Shown here: positions 46,502-55,549 of the stretch, in pieces
How the letters are laid out: every line of letters begins with the position of its first letter
Numbering within the stretch: position 1 is the stretch's first letter
Assembly (NCBI RefSeq): GCF_001650345.1
Contig: NZ_LVHF01000028.1
Span: 310,001-374,000 of the forward strand
Source: Photobacterium jeanii
Lineage (GTDB): Bacteria; Pseudomonadota; Gammaproteobacteria; Enterobacterales; Vibrionaceae
Reading direction: 5' to 3'
Length of the DNA stretch: 64,000 nt
Made by a program: the position numbers and the translations under genes
Notes under the pieces: generated by a model
Told to the model about the DNA's origin: nothing
Database searches by the model: none
Seen by the model: the letters and a program-made list of their open reading frames with translations, nothing else

Positions 46502-48130
46502 ATGCAGTTTTCTTTGAAAAATCTGTCAATACGCATGCAGGTATTGCTACCTGTGCTATTGATGGCCGTTGTTCTGTTCTTGTCTTTACTCTTTACCAAA
46601 ACAAAGCTTGAAGATGAACAAGCCGCTGTTACAGCGAGCACTAACTCACTTATCACTTATAAAGATACTTTAGCGAATATTGATGATCAGGTTTACCCAC
46701 TACGAATTAGTGCGGTTTACGCGATCTACGATTCATCGCGTCGTGACTCTTTCCAATCTGAGCTAAATACAGCGGCAGCTAAAATTGCTGAAGATTTAAA
46801 AGTAGTAGAAACAGTGGCTGATTTTCGTGAAGACGCTGCAGCCGTTAAAAAATCTATCAATGACTACATCAACTTCTCACGTCAAGCGGTAACATTGCTT
46901 AACCGTTTCGACGCAGGTGAAGTGTCTCAAACCGAATTTGATCAATTCATCACTCGTTACCGTTCAGTTGGTAATGCGATGGTTGAAAGCATTAACCGCT
47001 TATCAAAAGATGTGAATGACTACGGTCAGCGCAGCATGGCGAATAGTGCAGCAGCTAATGCATCTGTAATGCTAAATGCGTCTATCGCGATCATTGCTGT
47101 ATTTATTCTTGCGATTTTCGCAGCATGGTGGCTATCAGGTCTTATCGTTAACCCAATCACTAAGCTTCAAGCGGTAATGCGTGAAGTGGCTGGCGGTAAC
47201 CTACGTGTTAAAGCTGACCAAGACGGCGAAAACGAAATTGCTCAACTAAGTGCTGACGTTAACTCTACAGTGACTCAGCTACACAGCACGGTTGACGCCT
47301 TAATTCGTATCAGTGAAGACGTAGCTTCTGCTTCAACAGAGCTTGCTGCGGTAATGACGCAATCTGAAGCGAACGCACAGCAAGAATTGAACGAAATTGA
47401 TCAAGTTGCTTCTGCTGTGAACGAGCTATCAAGCACTGCTGATAACGTGAGCGATAACGCAACGACTGCAGATGCAACCGCGAAGCAAACTGATGATCTA
47501 GCGAAAGAAGGTCTAAGCATCTTCGAGCAAAGCAATGCCGCTAGTCAGCAAATGTCTAACACTTTGGAAGAAGCGGCGGGTGTGGTAACACGTCTGAAAG
47601 ATCAATCAGAGCAAATCAGCAAAGTGATTGAAGTTATCCGTAGTATTTCAGAGCAAACTAACCTGCTGGCACTTAATGCTGCTATTGAAGCTGCGCGTGC
47701 TGGTGAGTCTGGTCGTGGTTTCGCCGTAGTTGCGGATGAAGTTCGTATGCTTGCAGCAAGAACGCAGTCTTCTACTCAAGAAATCCAAGCCATTATTGAA
47801 GAGCTTCAATCTCAATCTGGTAATGCGAACGAAAGCATGCAGCAGAGCCTTGAGATGCTGCAGCGTAACCAAGCGTTGTCTAACCAAGCTAACGATGCGC
47901 TGATCGGTATTACTGAATCAGTTGTTGAAATCAGCGATATGAACACGCAAGTTGCAACCGCTGCAGAGCAACAGTCGCAAGTGACACAAGATATCAACCG
48001 TAACGTGACGAACATGTCTGAGATTATCAATCAGAACGTGGCGGGTATCAGTCAAAGTGCGCAAGCAAGTGCGGAACTATCGCAACTTGCTGAGCAGCAG
48101 AAACAACAGCTGTCATTCTTTAAACTGTAA
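46502..48130 (+). CDS. Methyl-accepting chemotaxis protein
   Basis: A 542-residue chemoreceptor. The ATG at 46502 is 6 bases after GAGG. A first transmembrane segment (residues 11-30), a periplasmic four-helix-bundle-like sensor (about 31-185), a second transmembrane segment (about 190-215), a HAMP domain ([20 protein letters not shown]) and a signalling domain with [20 protein letters not shown] are visible. The ligand is unknown. Confidence 0.94.
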   Translation: MQFSLKNLSIRMQVLLPVLLMAVVLFLSLLFTKTKLEDEQAAVTASTNSLITYKDTLANIDDQVYPLRISAVYAIYDSSRRDSFQSELNTAAAKIAEDLKVVETVADFREDAAAVKKSINDYINFSRQAVTLLNRFDAGEVSQTEFDQFITRYRSVGNAMVESINRLSKDVNDYGQRSMANSAAANASVMLNASIAIIAVFILAIFAAWWLSGLIVNPITKLQAVMREVAGGNLRVKADQDGENEIAQLSADVNSTVTQLHSTVDALIRISEDVASASTELAAVMTQSEANAQQELNEIDQVASAVNELSSTADNVSDNATTADATAKQTDDLAKEGLSIFEQSNAASQQMSNTLEEAAGVVTRLKDQSEQISKVIEVIRSISEQTNLLALNAAIEAARAGESGRGFAVVADEVRMLAARTQSSTQEIQAIIEELQSQSGNANESMQQSLEMLQRNQALSNQANDALIGITESVVEISDMNTQVATAAEQQSQVTQDINRNVTNMSEIINQNVAGISQSAQASAELSQLAEQQKQQLSFFKL

Positions 48131-48186
48131 TCAGTAAAAGAACACTCTGTATAGCGTTCAAAAGCTAAGTTAGTCTCAACAAAGAA

Positions 48187-48217
48187 AATACCGAACCTAG
48201 GTTCGGTATTTTTTTGT
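48187..48217. terminator. Terminator after the chemoreceptor gene
   Basis: A 24-bp perfect palindrome (48187-48210, arms AATACCGAACCT and AGGTTCGGTATT) is followed by seven T. It also faces the convergent PEP-CTERM gene. Confidence 0.88.
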
Positions 48218-48240
48218 CTTTTAAAGTGGTTGATTACTGG

Positions 48241-48798
48241 TTATACATCTTGCGCTTGTTTGCGACGACGGATAAAGCCTAACCCTAGTAAACCGCTACC
48301 AAGTAGTAGCATTGATGTTGGCTCCGGCACATCCCAGCGGAAATAAGCAGCACCGCCGCCAAATGGACTTTCATTCGCGACGATTGTGATAGAGTGCTGA
48401 CCTGCATCTAGAATGACGCGATTGCTACTTACTAATGGGTCAGCTAAACACACTTCAGGGTCATTACCACAACCGCCAGTATCAGCGACACTTGGTGTAG
48501 AGAACAGTAGAGTACCAAAGTCAAAGACGCTAAAACTGTCACCACGAGCGAATGCATCAACGACGGTAAAACCTTGGCCACCGGTTGATGTGAAGGTCCA
48601 TGGTGGTGCATCGGCAAAGGTTGTTGGCGTGCCAGTGCTAGGTACACAACCACCACATGCGGTTGCTGATGAACCTGGACCTGAGAAAAGGAACTCATAC
48701 CAAGTATCGACTTGAATTGGACCTGCAAGTGCAGAAGTTGAAGCCCCAAGCGTTGCTGCTAATGCTAATGATTTAACTAATTTTGATTGAATAGACAT
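48241..48798 (-). CDS. PEP-CTERM sorting-domain protein
   Basis: A 185-residue secreted protein: signal peptide (SLALAATLGASTSALA), a region with Cys pairs (CGGC; GGCGNDPEVC), beta-rich sequence, and a C-terminal sorting signal: PEPTSMLLLGSGLLGLGF, then RRR. This is the PEP-CTERM tripartite signal (PEP motif, hydrophobic segment, basic end) recognised by exosortase/EpsH-type proteases. No exosortase gene is in this window. The body of the protein has no recognised domain. Confidence 0.8.
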   Translation of the reverse strand: MSIQSKLVKSLALAATLGASTSALAGPIQVDTWYEFLFSGPGSSATACGGCVPSTGTPTTFADAPPWTFTSTGGQGFTVVDAFARGDSFSVFDFGTLLFSTPSVADTGGCGNDPEVCLADPLVSSNRVILDAGQHSITIVANESPFGGGAAYFRWDVPEPTSMLLLGSGLLGLGFIRRRKQAQDV

Positions 48799-48970
48799 GG
48801 TGTACCTTCCTTAGCTTGTTTCTCTATGAGTTATAAACTGACTAATACAAGGTGTATGCCATATTTTTAATGCTTTGTTTTTAAACAAATTAAAAATTAA
48901 ATAGAAAGGAAAATAGGCGAGAGTGTAAAATTATTAGACACTAAGCGCTTGAAAGCCTAGGAACATAACA

Positions 48971-49873
48971 ATGATTAAAAAAGCCCAGCAGATGATAGTG
49001 TTTAATGCACTGACTAAGCAGAAGAGCTTTACTAAAGCTGCCCAGTTGCTGGATATTTCGCGAACTCAAGTGAGTAAGCAGATTCAACAGCTTGAAGAAC
49101 GCTTAGGTGTTCAGCTTGTGCAACGAACAACGCGTTCATTCTCTTTAACCGAAGAAGGACAACGCTTTGCTGCCCATTGCGCCAAAATGGTTGATGAAAT
49201 TAACGAGGCGGAAAGCGAACTGTTTGACGCTACCGATAATATGCAGGGGTTGTTACGTGTGGGTATCGCTCAGTCGTTTGCCCGTCATCATATAGCGCCC
49301 TATATTTCGGAATTTCACCAACGCTATCCGCAACTGGATCTTGAATTGAGCTTGTTCGATCATCGAATTGACATGATCGCAGAGCAGTTAGATTTGTGGA
49401 TTGGTATGACAGACTCACCACCAGATGGTTTTGTCGCGCGTCACTTGGCGGATTGTGAGTTCGTGCTGGTGGCAAGCCCTGATTATCTTGCACGTCATGG
49501 CGTGCCTTACGAACCACAAGATCTTAGTCAGCATAACTGTATTACTTACCACAGCCGCGAACGAAAAGATAATGTGTGGAGTTTCCAAAAAGAAGATCAA
49601 GATTTGCATTTAAAAGTGAAGGGTAACTTTCGGGTTGATTCCGCTGATGCGATTCTAGATGCGACTTTAACGGGGAACGGTATTGGTTATCTGGCAACTT
49701 ACCTTATTAATAAAGAATTTAGTGAAGGTAAGTTAGTAAGGTTATTACCGGATTGGAAACTAACGCAGCACATGCCGCTTTACGCAGTCTACCCAAGGTA
49801 TAAATTTCTGCCTCAGAAAGTAAATGCCTTTATCGAATTCGTCCGTCAACACGTAAAATTTTCGTCTTGTTAG
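48971..49873 (+). CDS. LysR-family transcriptional regulator
   Basis: A 300-residue LysR regulator (MIKKAQQMIVFNALTKQKSF, then LDISRTQVSKQIQQLEERLG) of the group close to CrgA/DsdC-like LysR proteins that read VASPDYLARHGVP in the effector domain. It diverges from the PEP-CTERM gene across 172 bases and precedes the NupC-type gene on the same strand; neither pairing is proven. Confidence 0.85.
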   Translation: MIKKAQQMIVFNALTKQKSFTKAAQLLDISRTQVSKQIQQLEERLGVQLVQRTTRSFSLTEEGQRFAAHCAKMVDEINEAESELFDATDNMQGLLRVGIAQSFARHHIAPYISEFHQRYPQLDLELSLFDHRIDMIAEQLDLWIGMTDSPPDGFVARHLADCEFVLVASPDYLARHGVPYEPQDLSQHNCITYHSRERKDNVWSFQKEDQDLHLKVKGNFRVDSADAILDATLTGNGIGYLATYLINKEFSEGKLVRLLPDWKLTQHMPLYAVYPRYKFLPQKVNAFIEFVRQHVKFSSC

Positions 49874-49926
49874 GATGAAAAAACACCCGCCACATGATGC
49901 AAATTTCAGCAAGCAATCGATAACTA

Positions 49927-49949
49927 CCAGTGATGATTGTCACTGGTGG
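49927..49949. repeat. Inverted repeat between the lysR and nupC genes
   Basis: ACCAGTGA (about 49927-49934) and TCACTGGT (about 49941-49948) form an 8-bp inverted repeat with a 6-base spacer after the lysR stop. No T-tract follows, so an operator or weak 3' hairpin is possible. Confidence 0.4.
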
Positions 49950-50058
49950 GGACAATAGTATCCCCTATAGGAACCAATGGGGTTATTTTCGTTTGCTTTG
50001 CTGATAAAAGAACCAAGATTACGTTTTTGTGTATCAAAACTGTAAATGTGTGTAACAT

Positions 50059-50074
50059 TTTGAACCTTGTCACA
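50059..50074 (+). promoter_or_regulatory. CRP site upstream of the nupC-type gene
   Basis: TTTGA-ACCTTG-TCACA matches TGTGA-N6-TCACA at 9 of 10 informative positions and lies 65-80 bases before the start. CRP control of nucleoside uptake is known in E. coli. Confidence 0.6.
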
Positions 50075-50138
50075 CTTTTATTTATGAATAGAATGCCTCC
50101 GCAATCGTTTACCAAACAACTTCAGTGGAGAATGACCT

Positions 50139-51359
50139 GTGAATTATCTGGTCAGCATTTTAGGCGTATTTACGCTGTTTGCGGTTGCAATCCTATGTTC
50201 TGAAAACCGTCGTGCAATTAACTGGCGTACCGTGGGTGGTGCTTTTGCTATCCAATTGGTTTTTGCTGGTTTCATCCTATACGTACCTGTTGGGCGTGAA
50301 ATCCTAAACAGCGTTTCAAATGCAGTCTCCGGTATCATCGACTACGGTCGCATTGGTACAGAATTCCTATTTGGTGAATTGGCACAGTTCAAACTTGGCT
50401 TTATCTTTGCCGTGAACGTATTGCCAACAATCGTATTCTTCTCAGCGTTGATCTCAGTGCTTTACTACCTTGGCGTGATGGGTTTTGTGATCCGCACTAT
50501 TGGTGGCATGTTGCAACGCGTTTTAGGAACTAGCCGTACAGAATCTATGTCGGCAACAGCGAACATCTTTGTTGGTTCAGTAGAAGCGCCTTTGGTTGTT
50601 CGTCCTTTCCTAGCAAAAATGAGCCGCTCAGAGCTATTTGCTGTGATGGTTGGTGGTTTGGCATCAGTTGCTGGTGGTACTTTGGTGGGCTACGCTGGTC
50701 TAGGTGTCGAGATCAGCTACCTAGTGGCAGCAAGTTTCATGTCAGCACCGGCTGGTTTGATGATGGCTAAGATCCTTGTACCTCAAACTGAAGCGATTGA
50801 TGAAGATAATCAATCTGCATCAGATGAAGACGAAGACGAACCTGTAAACATCATTGATGCAGCTACGCGTGGCGCATTGGGTGGTCTACAAATCGTAATG
50901 GCTGTTGGCGCAAGTTTGCTAGCAATCATCAGTTTGATCGCTTTGATCAATGGCGGTCTAGCCCATGTTGGTAGCTGGGTTGGTCTTGAAGAACTAAGCC
51001 TTGAGCTGATCTTCGGTTACTTATTTGCACCAGTAGCATGGTTGATCGGTGTGCCGTGGTCTGAAGCTACTGTAGCGGCTAGCCTAATTGGTAAGAAGAT
51101 TGCAGTGAATGAATTCGTTGCTTTTGCTGACCTAATGGCAGTGAAAGAGCAGCTAAGCCAACACTCGCAAGCTGTAGTGACTTTCGCACTATGTGGTTTT
51201 GCGAACCTAACTTCAATTGCAATGTTAATGGGTGGTTTAGGTGGCGTTGTACCTAGCCGTCGTCCTGATATTGCTCGTCTTGGCTTTAAAGCAATTTTTG
51301 CAGCAACATTAGCGAACCTAATGAGCGCAACAATCGCAGGAATTTTCTTATCGTTCTAA
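50139..51359 (+). CDS. NupC-family concentrative nucleoside transporter
   Basis: A 406-residue inner membrane transporter of the CNT family. It has about ten hydrophobic segments, a motif GSVEAPLVVRPFLAKMSRSE in the substrate site and SAPAGLMMAKILVPQTE before an acidic cytoplasmic stretch (residues about 222-238). PVAWLIGVPWSEA follows, as in NupC proteins. It imports nucleosides with protons or sodium. The start is GTG at 50139, 8 bases after GGAG. Confidence 0.93.
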   Translation: MNYLVSILGVFTLFAVAILCSENRRAINWRTVGGAFAIQLVFAGFILYVPVGREILNSVSNAVSGIIDYGRIGTEFLFGELAQFKLGFIFAVNVLPTIVFFSALISVLYYLGVMGFVIRTIGGMLQRVLGTSRTESMSATANIFVGSVEAPLVVRPFLAKMSRSELFAVMVGGLASVAGGTLVGYAGLGVEISYLVAASFMSAPAGLMMAKILVPQTEAIDEDNQSASDEDEDEPVNIIDAATRGALGGLQIVMAVGASLLAIISLIALINGGLAHVGSWVGLEELSLELIFGYLFAPVAWLIGVPWSEATVAASLIGKKIAVNEFVAFADLMAVKEQLSQHSQAVVTFALCGFANLTSIAMLMGGLGGVVPSRRPDIARLGFKAIFAATLANLMSATIAGIFLSF

Positions 51360-51400
51360 GGGCTAGGCTCACATGAGCCCTAAGAACGGCTAAGAAATAA

Positions 51401-51425
51401 CAGAGAGCTTCGGCTCTCTGTTTTT
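51401..51425 (+). terminator. Terminator after the nupC-type gene
   Basis: CAGAGAGC (51401-51408) and GCTCTCTG (51413-51420) close a TTCG tetraloop, followed by TTTTT. Confidence 0.92.
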
Positions 51426-51574
51426 GTATCTGAAACTTGGCACTCTGCTTGCAATGTGTAAATGGTAACTAGAATGCCTAGTTGCAAAAGTAAACTCTTG
51501 ATGGTGTTGAACTTGATTGTGTTGGAGTAGAAAGAGTTTTGGTTAAGGGCGTTAAGCAAAACTCTTAATACTAA

Positions 51575-51692
51575 CAAAATGAAACCCGCGTTTAGCGGGT
51601 TCATTAGAGGTTTACTCGTAAGCCTGATTTTGCAAAACAGACTGGGTAAGACAAGAAGCAAGACCTAAGGGAACGAGTTGCAACATTTCTTA
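51575..51692 (-). ncRNA. Candidate small RNA
   Basis: On the minus strand a TATACT-like minus-ten (about 51699-51704) is followed, about 100 bases later, by a terminator: AACCCGC/GCGGGTT (51583-51601) and then TTTCATTTTG. No ORF is convincing. The minus-thirty-five element is weak. Confidence 0.35.
51577..51601 (-). terminator. Orphan terminator
   Basis: AACCCGC (51583-51589) pairs with GCGGGTT (51595-51601). On the minus strand T-rich sequence follows. No annotated gene on that strand ends here. Confidence 0.6.
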
Positions 51693-51766
51693 GTATAGCG
51701 AAGCATCGCCAATGGCTGTCTTAAAAGTGATAACATGAGCGGTAACAATCGAAATGAGAAAGCTCA

Positions 51767-52042
51767 ATGAAATCACCAGTTGATAAGTTACTGACCAAGC
51801 ATCAAGAACTCATTCATTCAGACGGTAAGACAGTGACATCGCACACTCAGCGTGATGAAGATGATTGGGTGTTACATACGTTAATGATTGAAGATTGCGA
51901 TGTGCCTTTCAAATTCCGGCGCAAAAAGAAATACAAATCGCTTACTGGGCAGAAAGTGAATATTACTTACTACCCAGAAAGCGAAAAGGTGGCAGGGTTC
52001 GAGTTTGAAGTGATGCGAATTGTCCGTATCAAGCTTTACTGA
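51767..52042 (+). CDS. Hypothetical conserved protein
   Basis: A 91-residue soluble, basic protein starting MKSPVDKLLTKHQELIHSDG; a central RRKKKYK patch and a beta-rich second half (KVNITYYPESEKVAGFEFEV) suggest a small OB- or barrel-like fold. The family was not recognised. The convergent GH16 gene ends 7 bases beyond it. Confidence 0.65.
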   Translation: MKSPVDKLLTKHQELIHSDGKTVTSHTQRDEDDWVLHTLMIEDCDVPFKFRRKKKYKSLTGQKVNITYYPESEKVAGFEFEVMRIVRIKLY

Positions 52043-52048
52043 TATTGC

Positions 52049-52864
52049 TTACTCAATCGTACAGTGCTTGCCTTGGGTGTAGCTGATATTACGGAAATAA
52101 GCAGTTGATGTTTGTCCGCGATCGTCGTACTCACCCGCCCAATTTGAAATATGCGAATCGGTTAGCCATACATTTGCCATAATCCGAAGGGTTGAGTCAT
52201 CAGCTGATGGTGTCGGATTGTTCGGATTATTACGCTGAACATAAACTAGCTGACCATCCACATACCACTTAATGGCTTTTGGGGTCCATTTAATGCCATA
52301 GCGATGGAAATCTTCTGAAGCATCAAAGTCTAGGAATATCAGTTTTTCATTACTGCTGGTGTAACGATCATCGTTAGTCCAGAAGTTAATCTGCATCATA
52401 TTGGTGTTATTCCCTAAGAACTCGATGTCGATTTCATTGTGCATGCCATTACTGTTTTCGTCTTTGTCGTAAGGGCCAGCAAATAAGAAGAATGCACTCA
52501 CTACACCAGATTCTTTAACTGGTTTCATTTCTGCTTCAAAGCAGCCATAGCGATAGAATTTATGGCTTCTTAATTCCCCTGACTGGAATTCGCTGCTTTG
52601 GTCTGGCAATGGATTTTTTGATAGTGAAATTGCCATACCTTCATTTTCGCTAAAGGTAATGGCTTCACCTTCCCAGCGGTTCACGAATGGAAAGCCATTG
52701 CTCCATCCGTCTGATTTCCACCATAAGCTATCATCGAGACTCGTCATAGGATCGGCAAAATTATTGGTGTTAGAGGTTGTGGCTTTTTTAGCCGCAAAAA
52801 GTGATGGTGAAAGTAGCGCGCAAGCAAGGATCGCCAAAGGCGTGAATTTTTTAATAGTTAACAT
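52049..52864 (-). CDS. Glycoside hydrolase family 16 glucanase
   Basis: A secreted enzyme of 271 residues. The signal peptide (LAILACALLSPSLFA) is followed by a GH16 beta-jelly-roll. The catalytic motif is EIDIEFLG (ExDxxE) at about residues 142-149, and FYRYGCFEAEMKPVK, DFDASEDFHRYGIKWTPKAI and WYVDGQLVYV are typical of lichenase/ExoK-like glucanases. It probably cleaves a beta-linked glucan or extracellular polysaccharide. It lies next to a DUF3131 gene on the same strand and across from the type I secretion operon. Confidence 0.9.
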   Translation of the reverse strand: MLTIKKFTPLAILACALLSPSLFAAKKATTSNTNNFADPMTSLDDSLWWKSDGWSNGFPFVNRWEGEAITFSENEGMAISLSKNPLPDQSSEFQSGELRSHKFYRYGCFEAEMKPVKESGVVSAFFLFAGPYDKDENSNGMHNEIDIEFLGNNTNMMQINFWTNDDRYTSSNEKLIFLDFDASEDFHRYGIKWTPKAIKWYVDGQLVYVQRNNPNNPTPSADDSTLRIMANVWLTDSHISNWAGEYDDRGQTSTAYFRNISYTQGKHCTIE

Positions 52865-53011
52865 ATTACTGCATCAAGTTGTTAAGGGCGTAAATTGAGT
52901 CTAGCAGCGTGATTAATCACCTAAGTGCTTAAGCCTGTATCATCCATAAGACAAACTGAACTTTTGATATTTGGCTTGATAGAAGTCATATTTCGCCCTT
53001 CTGCTTGTTAG

Positions 53012-54523
53012 CTATTTATTGGATTTAGCCAGTTCTGATTCACTGAGTGGGAGGGGCGCTTCGTAACGCCAAATAGGACGGTAACCGCGCTTTTTGTACC
53101 AGAGCGAAACCAAAATAAGTGAGTTGGTATTGATGTTATAGGCAGTATTGGGCGAGTTTGGTTTGTATAGCCCAGTAGGAATAGAGCGGTGATCGACACT
53201 GTTATTAACGACAGTGTTGTAAAGCAGACGGCTGAAACTGTCTTTAAACAACATACTTAAGCCAAAGGCGACTTTATTACTGAACATTTGTCCATTTTCT
53301 ATGGGTTTCCCCCCCGCTGAGGTGCTAAGCCAATTTTTGCCATAAAAATGAACATTGTTATAAGCAAACCAAGGGCGCTGGCTTAACGAATCTTCCGCAA
53401 AGATGGTCAGTTTTCGAGTATGGTCATACCGGTCTCGTTGAACTTCATAAAGTGAATCTAATTGATTCCACCAAACATCGTGGCTGCCGAGTTCTATTGC
53501 CTGAAGAACATAAGGGTCTGTGGTGAAGTAGGGCAGATTGCGAATATCAATGAACAGCAAATAATCATCAACGAACACTTGTTGACTGTATTTAGGACCA
53601 AGAGCTTCATCAACGTTGAGGTGCTGCATCGCGAAACCTTGCGCTGCATATTGCAAATAGCCTAAGCGACCTTCTTGACGATAGGAGGTCGAACTTTTGT
53701 ATTTTTGCTCACCGTACAAGGTGCCTTTATAGACCGAGCGTTCAAGATCCCACGTACTTAGCAAAGCGGTGATCTTGGGTTTAAGTTCGGGTTTGTACTC
53801 GGCAGTGATGGTTAACCAAATAAGCAGGCGACCAATATCGAGTGCCGACCACCCATCGCCGTTAGTGCTATTCGTGCTGTAAGAGCCCGAGGGGTTACCC
53901 GTTTTTGTGTTGTACTGTCTGTTTGGGAGTTTATCGCGATAGAGTGGGAAGCTTGCCAAGGTTGCGATAGTTTTCTCTAGCATGGCATTGGCTTTTTCTT
54001 CGTTATATTGCCCCAAATGCTCTAGCGCTAGTATGGCACCTATGCTGCTGCCAACATCCCACATGGTCGCATGAGAATAACCTTGAACGGAATCAATGAG
54101 CCCAGTGTTGTCGTTCCAATTACGGTCGATGTAATAGCGGGCTTTTTTAAGTAGTAATAGATCTTCACGGCTGAGTTCAATCGCACTCCCTTCGGGCTCG
54201 GCCGTGAGTGGGTTAATGGTTTTGTTTTTTTGCTGTAGTTGCGCTGTTTTGGTGGGAAGTTCTACTGGAATAGCAGGCGCAATACTACGACGCTGAAACT
54301 CGATAACAGGCGCTTCGCTGTTATCTTGCGCTTGAGTGACGGCACGTCCGCCAAAAAAACTCGGCGCTTCAGGTTGTGCTGTTTGCTCTGTGGCTGAGCT
54401 CTCTGATGTTGCTGTTTGCGCGAAAGCAAGGTGGCTGACGGATAATAAACAAGCCGCTAACAAGCCTTGCCAGAGACGAGGCAATATGTGTTGGCAAGTG
54501 TCGGTGAGTAACAGCGTCATCAT
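53012..54523 (-). CDS. DUF3131 secreted protein
   Basis: A protein of about 503 residues with an N-terminal membrane or signal segment (WQGLLAACLLSVSHLAFA), a proline- and glutamate-rich linker and a DUF3131 domain from about residue 120 on (RYYIDRNWNDNTGLIDSVQG, GYSHATMWDVGSSIGAILAL, NGDGWSALDIGRLLIWL). DUF3131 is an uncharacterised family, probably an alpha/alpha-toroid like several glycan-active enzymes. The start is uncertain: an ATG at 54523 lacks a ribosome binding site, and a TTG at 54568 is the upstream alternative. It precedes the GH16 gene by about 150 bases. Confidence 0.8.
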   Translation of the reverse strand: MMTLLLTDTCQHILPRLWQGLLAACLLSVSHLAFAQTATSESSATEQTAQPEAPSFFGGRAVTQAQDNSEAPVIEFQRRSIAPAIPVELPTKTAQLQQKNKTINPLTAEPEGSAIELSREDLLLLKKARYYIDRNWNDNTGLIDSVQGYSHATMWDVGSSIGAILALEHLGQYNEEKANAMLEKTIATLASFPLYRDKLPNRQYNTKTGNPSGSYSTNSTNGDGWSALDIGRLLIWLTITAEYKPELKPKITALLSTWDLERSVYKGTLYGEQKYKSSTSYRQEGRLGYLQYAAQGFAMQHLNVDEALGPKYSQQVFVDDYLLFIDIRNLPYFTTDPYVLQAIELGSHDVWWNQLDSLYEVQRDRYDHTRKLTIFAEDSLSQRPWFAYNNVHFYGKNWLSTSAGGKPIENGQMFSNKVAFGLSMLFKDSFSRLLYNTVVNNSVDHRSIPTGLYKPNSPNTAYNINTNSLILVSLWYKKRGYRPIWRYEAPLPLSESELAKSNK

Positions 54524-54808
54524 GGTGTTTAAGATTAATACGTACCAGCGTTGTGATGATATGCTCAAGTTGCATACAGCGTTGTCCCCTAACTATATGT
54601 TAAATAAACGCTAAATCAAGTTAAGCTTGCGAGGGTGTGAACCTGTAACTTAAAGTACTGATAGTTAGGTTTGCATCAATTTTGAGAATATGAGAAATAT
54701 CATCAAAGCTTCACTTTTGCGCTTGGTATAATTCGATATAATGTTCACGTTTTAGACAGGGATACTGTGTATTCGTCAGGGATGTAATCTGAATTAAAGG
54801 CTATATCT

Positions 54809-55465
54809 GTGACTGCACCTCATATCGTAGAGTTTCACTCTGAATTTCCTCATCGCGTCATCATTGGTGACGACACGCTTACGCTGCAAGCCAGCGAACA
54901 ATTAGACGTAAGTTTTGCTTCACGAAGCTATGTTCTACCGCGTACTTCCGCATTACGTGTAAAAGACTATCTCGCGCAAGCGTCACTTTTCCTTGAGCCA
55001 TACGGTGATGTTCAGCAAGCTGATGCCGTGTTAGCGTTTTCCTTTGGCGATGCTCCTTCGGTTAATCGGGAATTGCAGCATGTAGCTCAGCAGTGTGCGG
55101 CGCAAAAGCCCAATATGCCTGTGTTAATGCAGCAAGAAATTTTCGCTCACGCTCAGGCGGCAAATAATCCGGTATTCTCAATTGCTGCGCAGCAATACCA
55201 AACGACGACAGATGTCGCACGTTCAGCGATGATGATGACAGATAAGCGAAAAGTGATTGTGGTCGCGCAAGCATGGCATGCTCAACGTTGTATCGCGACT
55301 TGCGAAGCGCTTGGCTGGCAGGTAGTTGGGTTACGTTGTGTGGCAGGTTTTCCTGAAGACGATCCACAGCCTTGGGTTCGTCATCCCCTTAATTGGATTA
55401 TTAAAGAAAGCCACCGTGAACAAGCAGCGGGTTATGAAATAAGTGAGCTATTTCAACTAATTTAG
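54809..55465 (+). CDS. Hypothetical protein upstream of the type I secretion genes
   Basis: A 218-residue soluble protein starting at a GTG (54809), 8 bases after AAAGG. The C-terminal part (VIVVAQAWHAQRCIATCEAL, then GWQVVGLRCVAGFPEDDPQP) resembles the DUF218/YdcF/SanA pattern of a Rossmann-like fold, but only weakly. It is separated from the ATPase gene by 84 bases and may be the first gene of the operon. Confidence 0.55.
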   Translation: MTAPHIVEFHSEFPHRVIIGDDTLTLQASEQLDVSFASRSYVLPRTSALRVKDYLAQASLFLEPYGDVQQADAVLAFSFGDAPSVNRELQHVAQQCAAQKPNMPVLMQQEIFAHAQAANNPVFSIAAQQYQTTTDVARSAMMMTDKRKVIVVAQAWHAQRCIATCEALGWQVVGLRCVAGFPEDDPQPWVRHPLNWIIKESHREQAAGYEISELFQLI

Positions 55466-55549
55466 TGATAATCCGTTATCTAAAAAACCTAACAGAGCAG
55501 CATTGATGTCTATACTTCATATAACACTAGTGGAGTATGGAGAAGGACC

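Larger units (their letters stand above)
51360..51766. other. Intergenic region between the nupC-type gene and the 91-residue gene
   Basis: About 400 bases. It holds the nupC terminator, a second hairpin (51583-51601) and a minus-strand candidate small RNA (51575-51700). No protein gene was found. Confidence 0.6.

Noticed and set aside
51380..51661. A 93-codon minus-strand frame between nupC and the 91-residue gene
   Set aside because: No ribosome binding site, it runs through two terminator hairpins and has an atypical Leu/Ser-rich composition.
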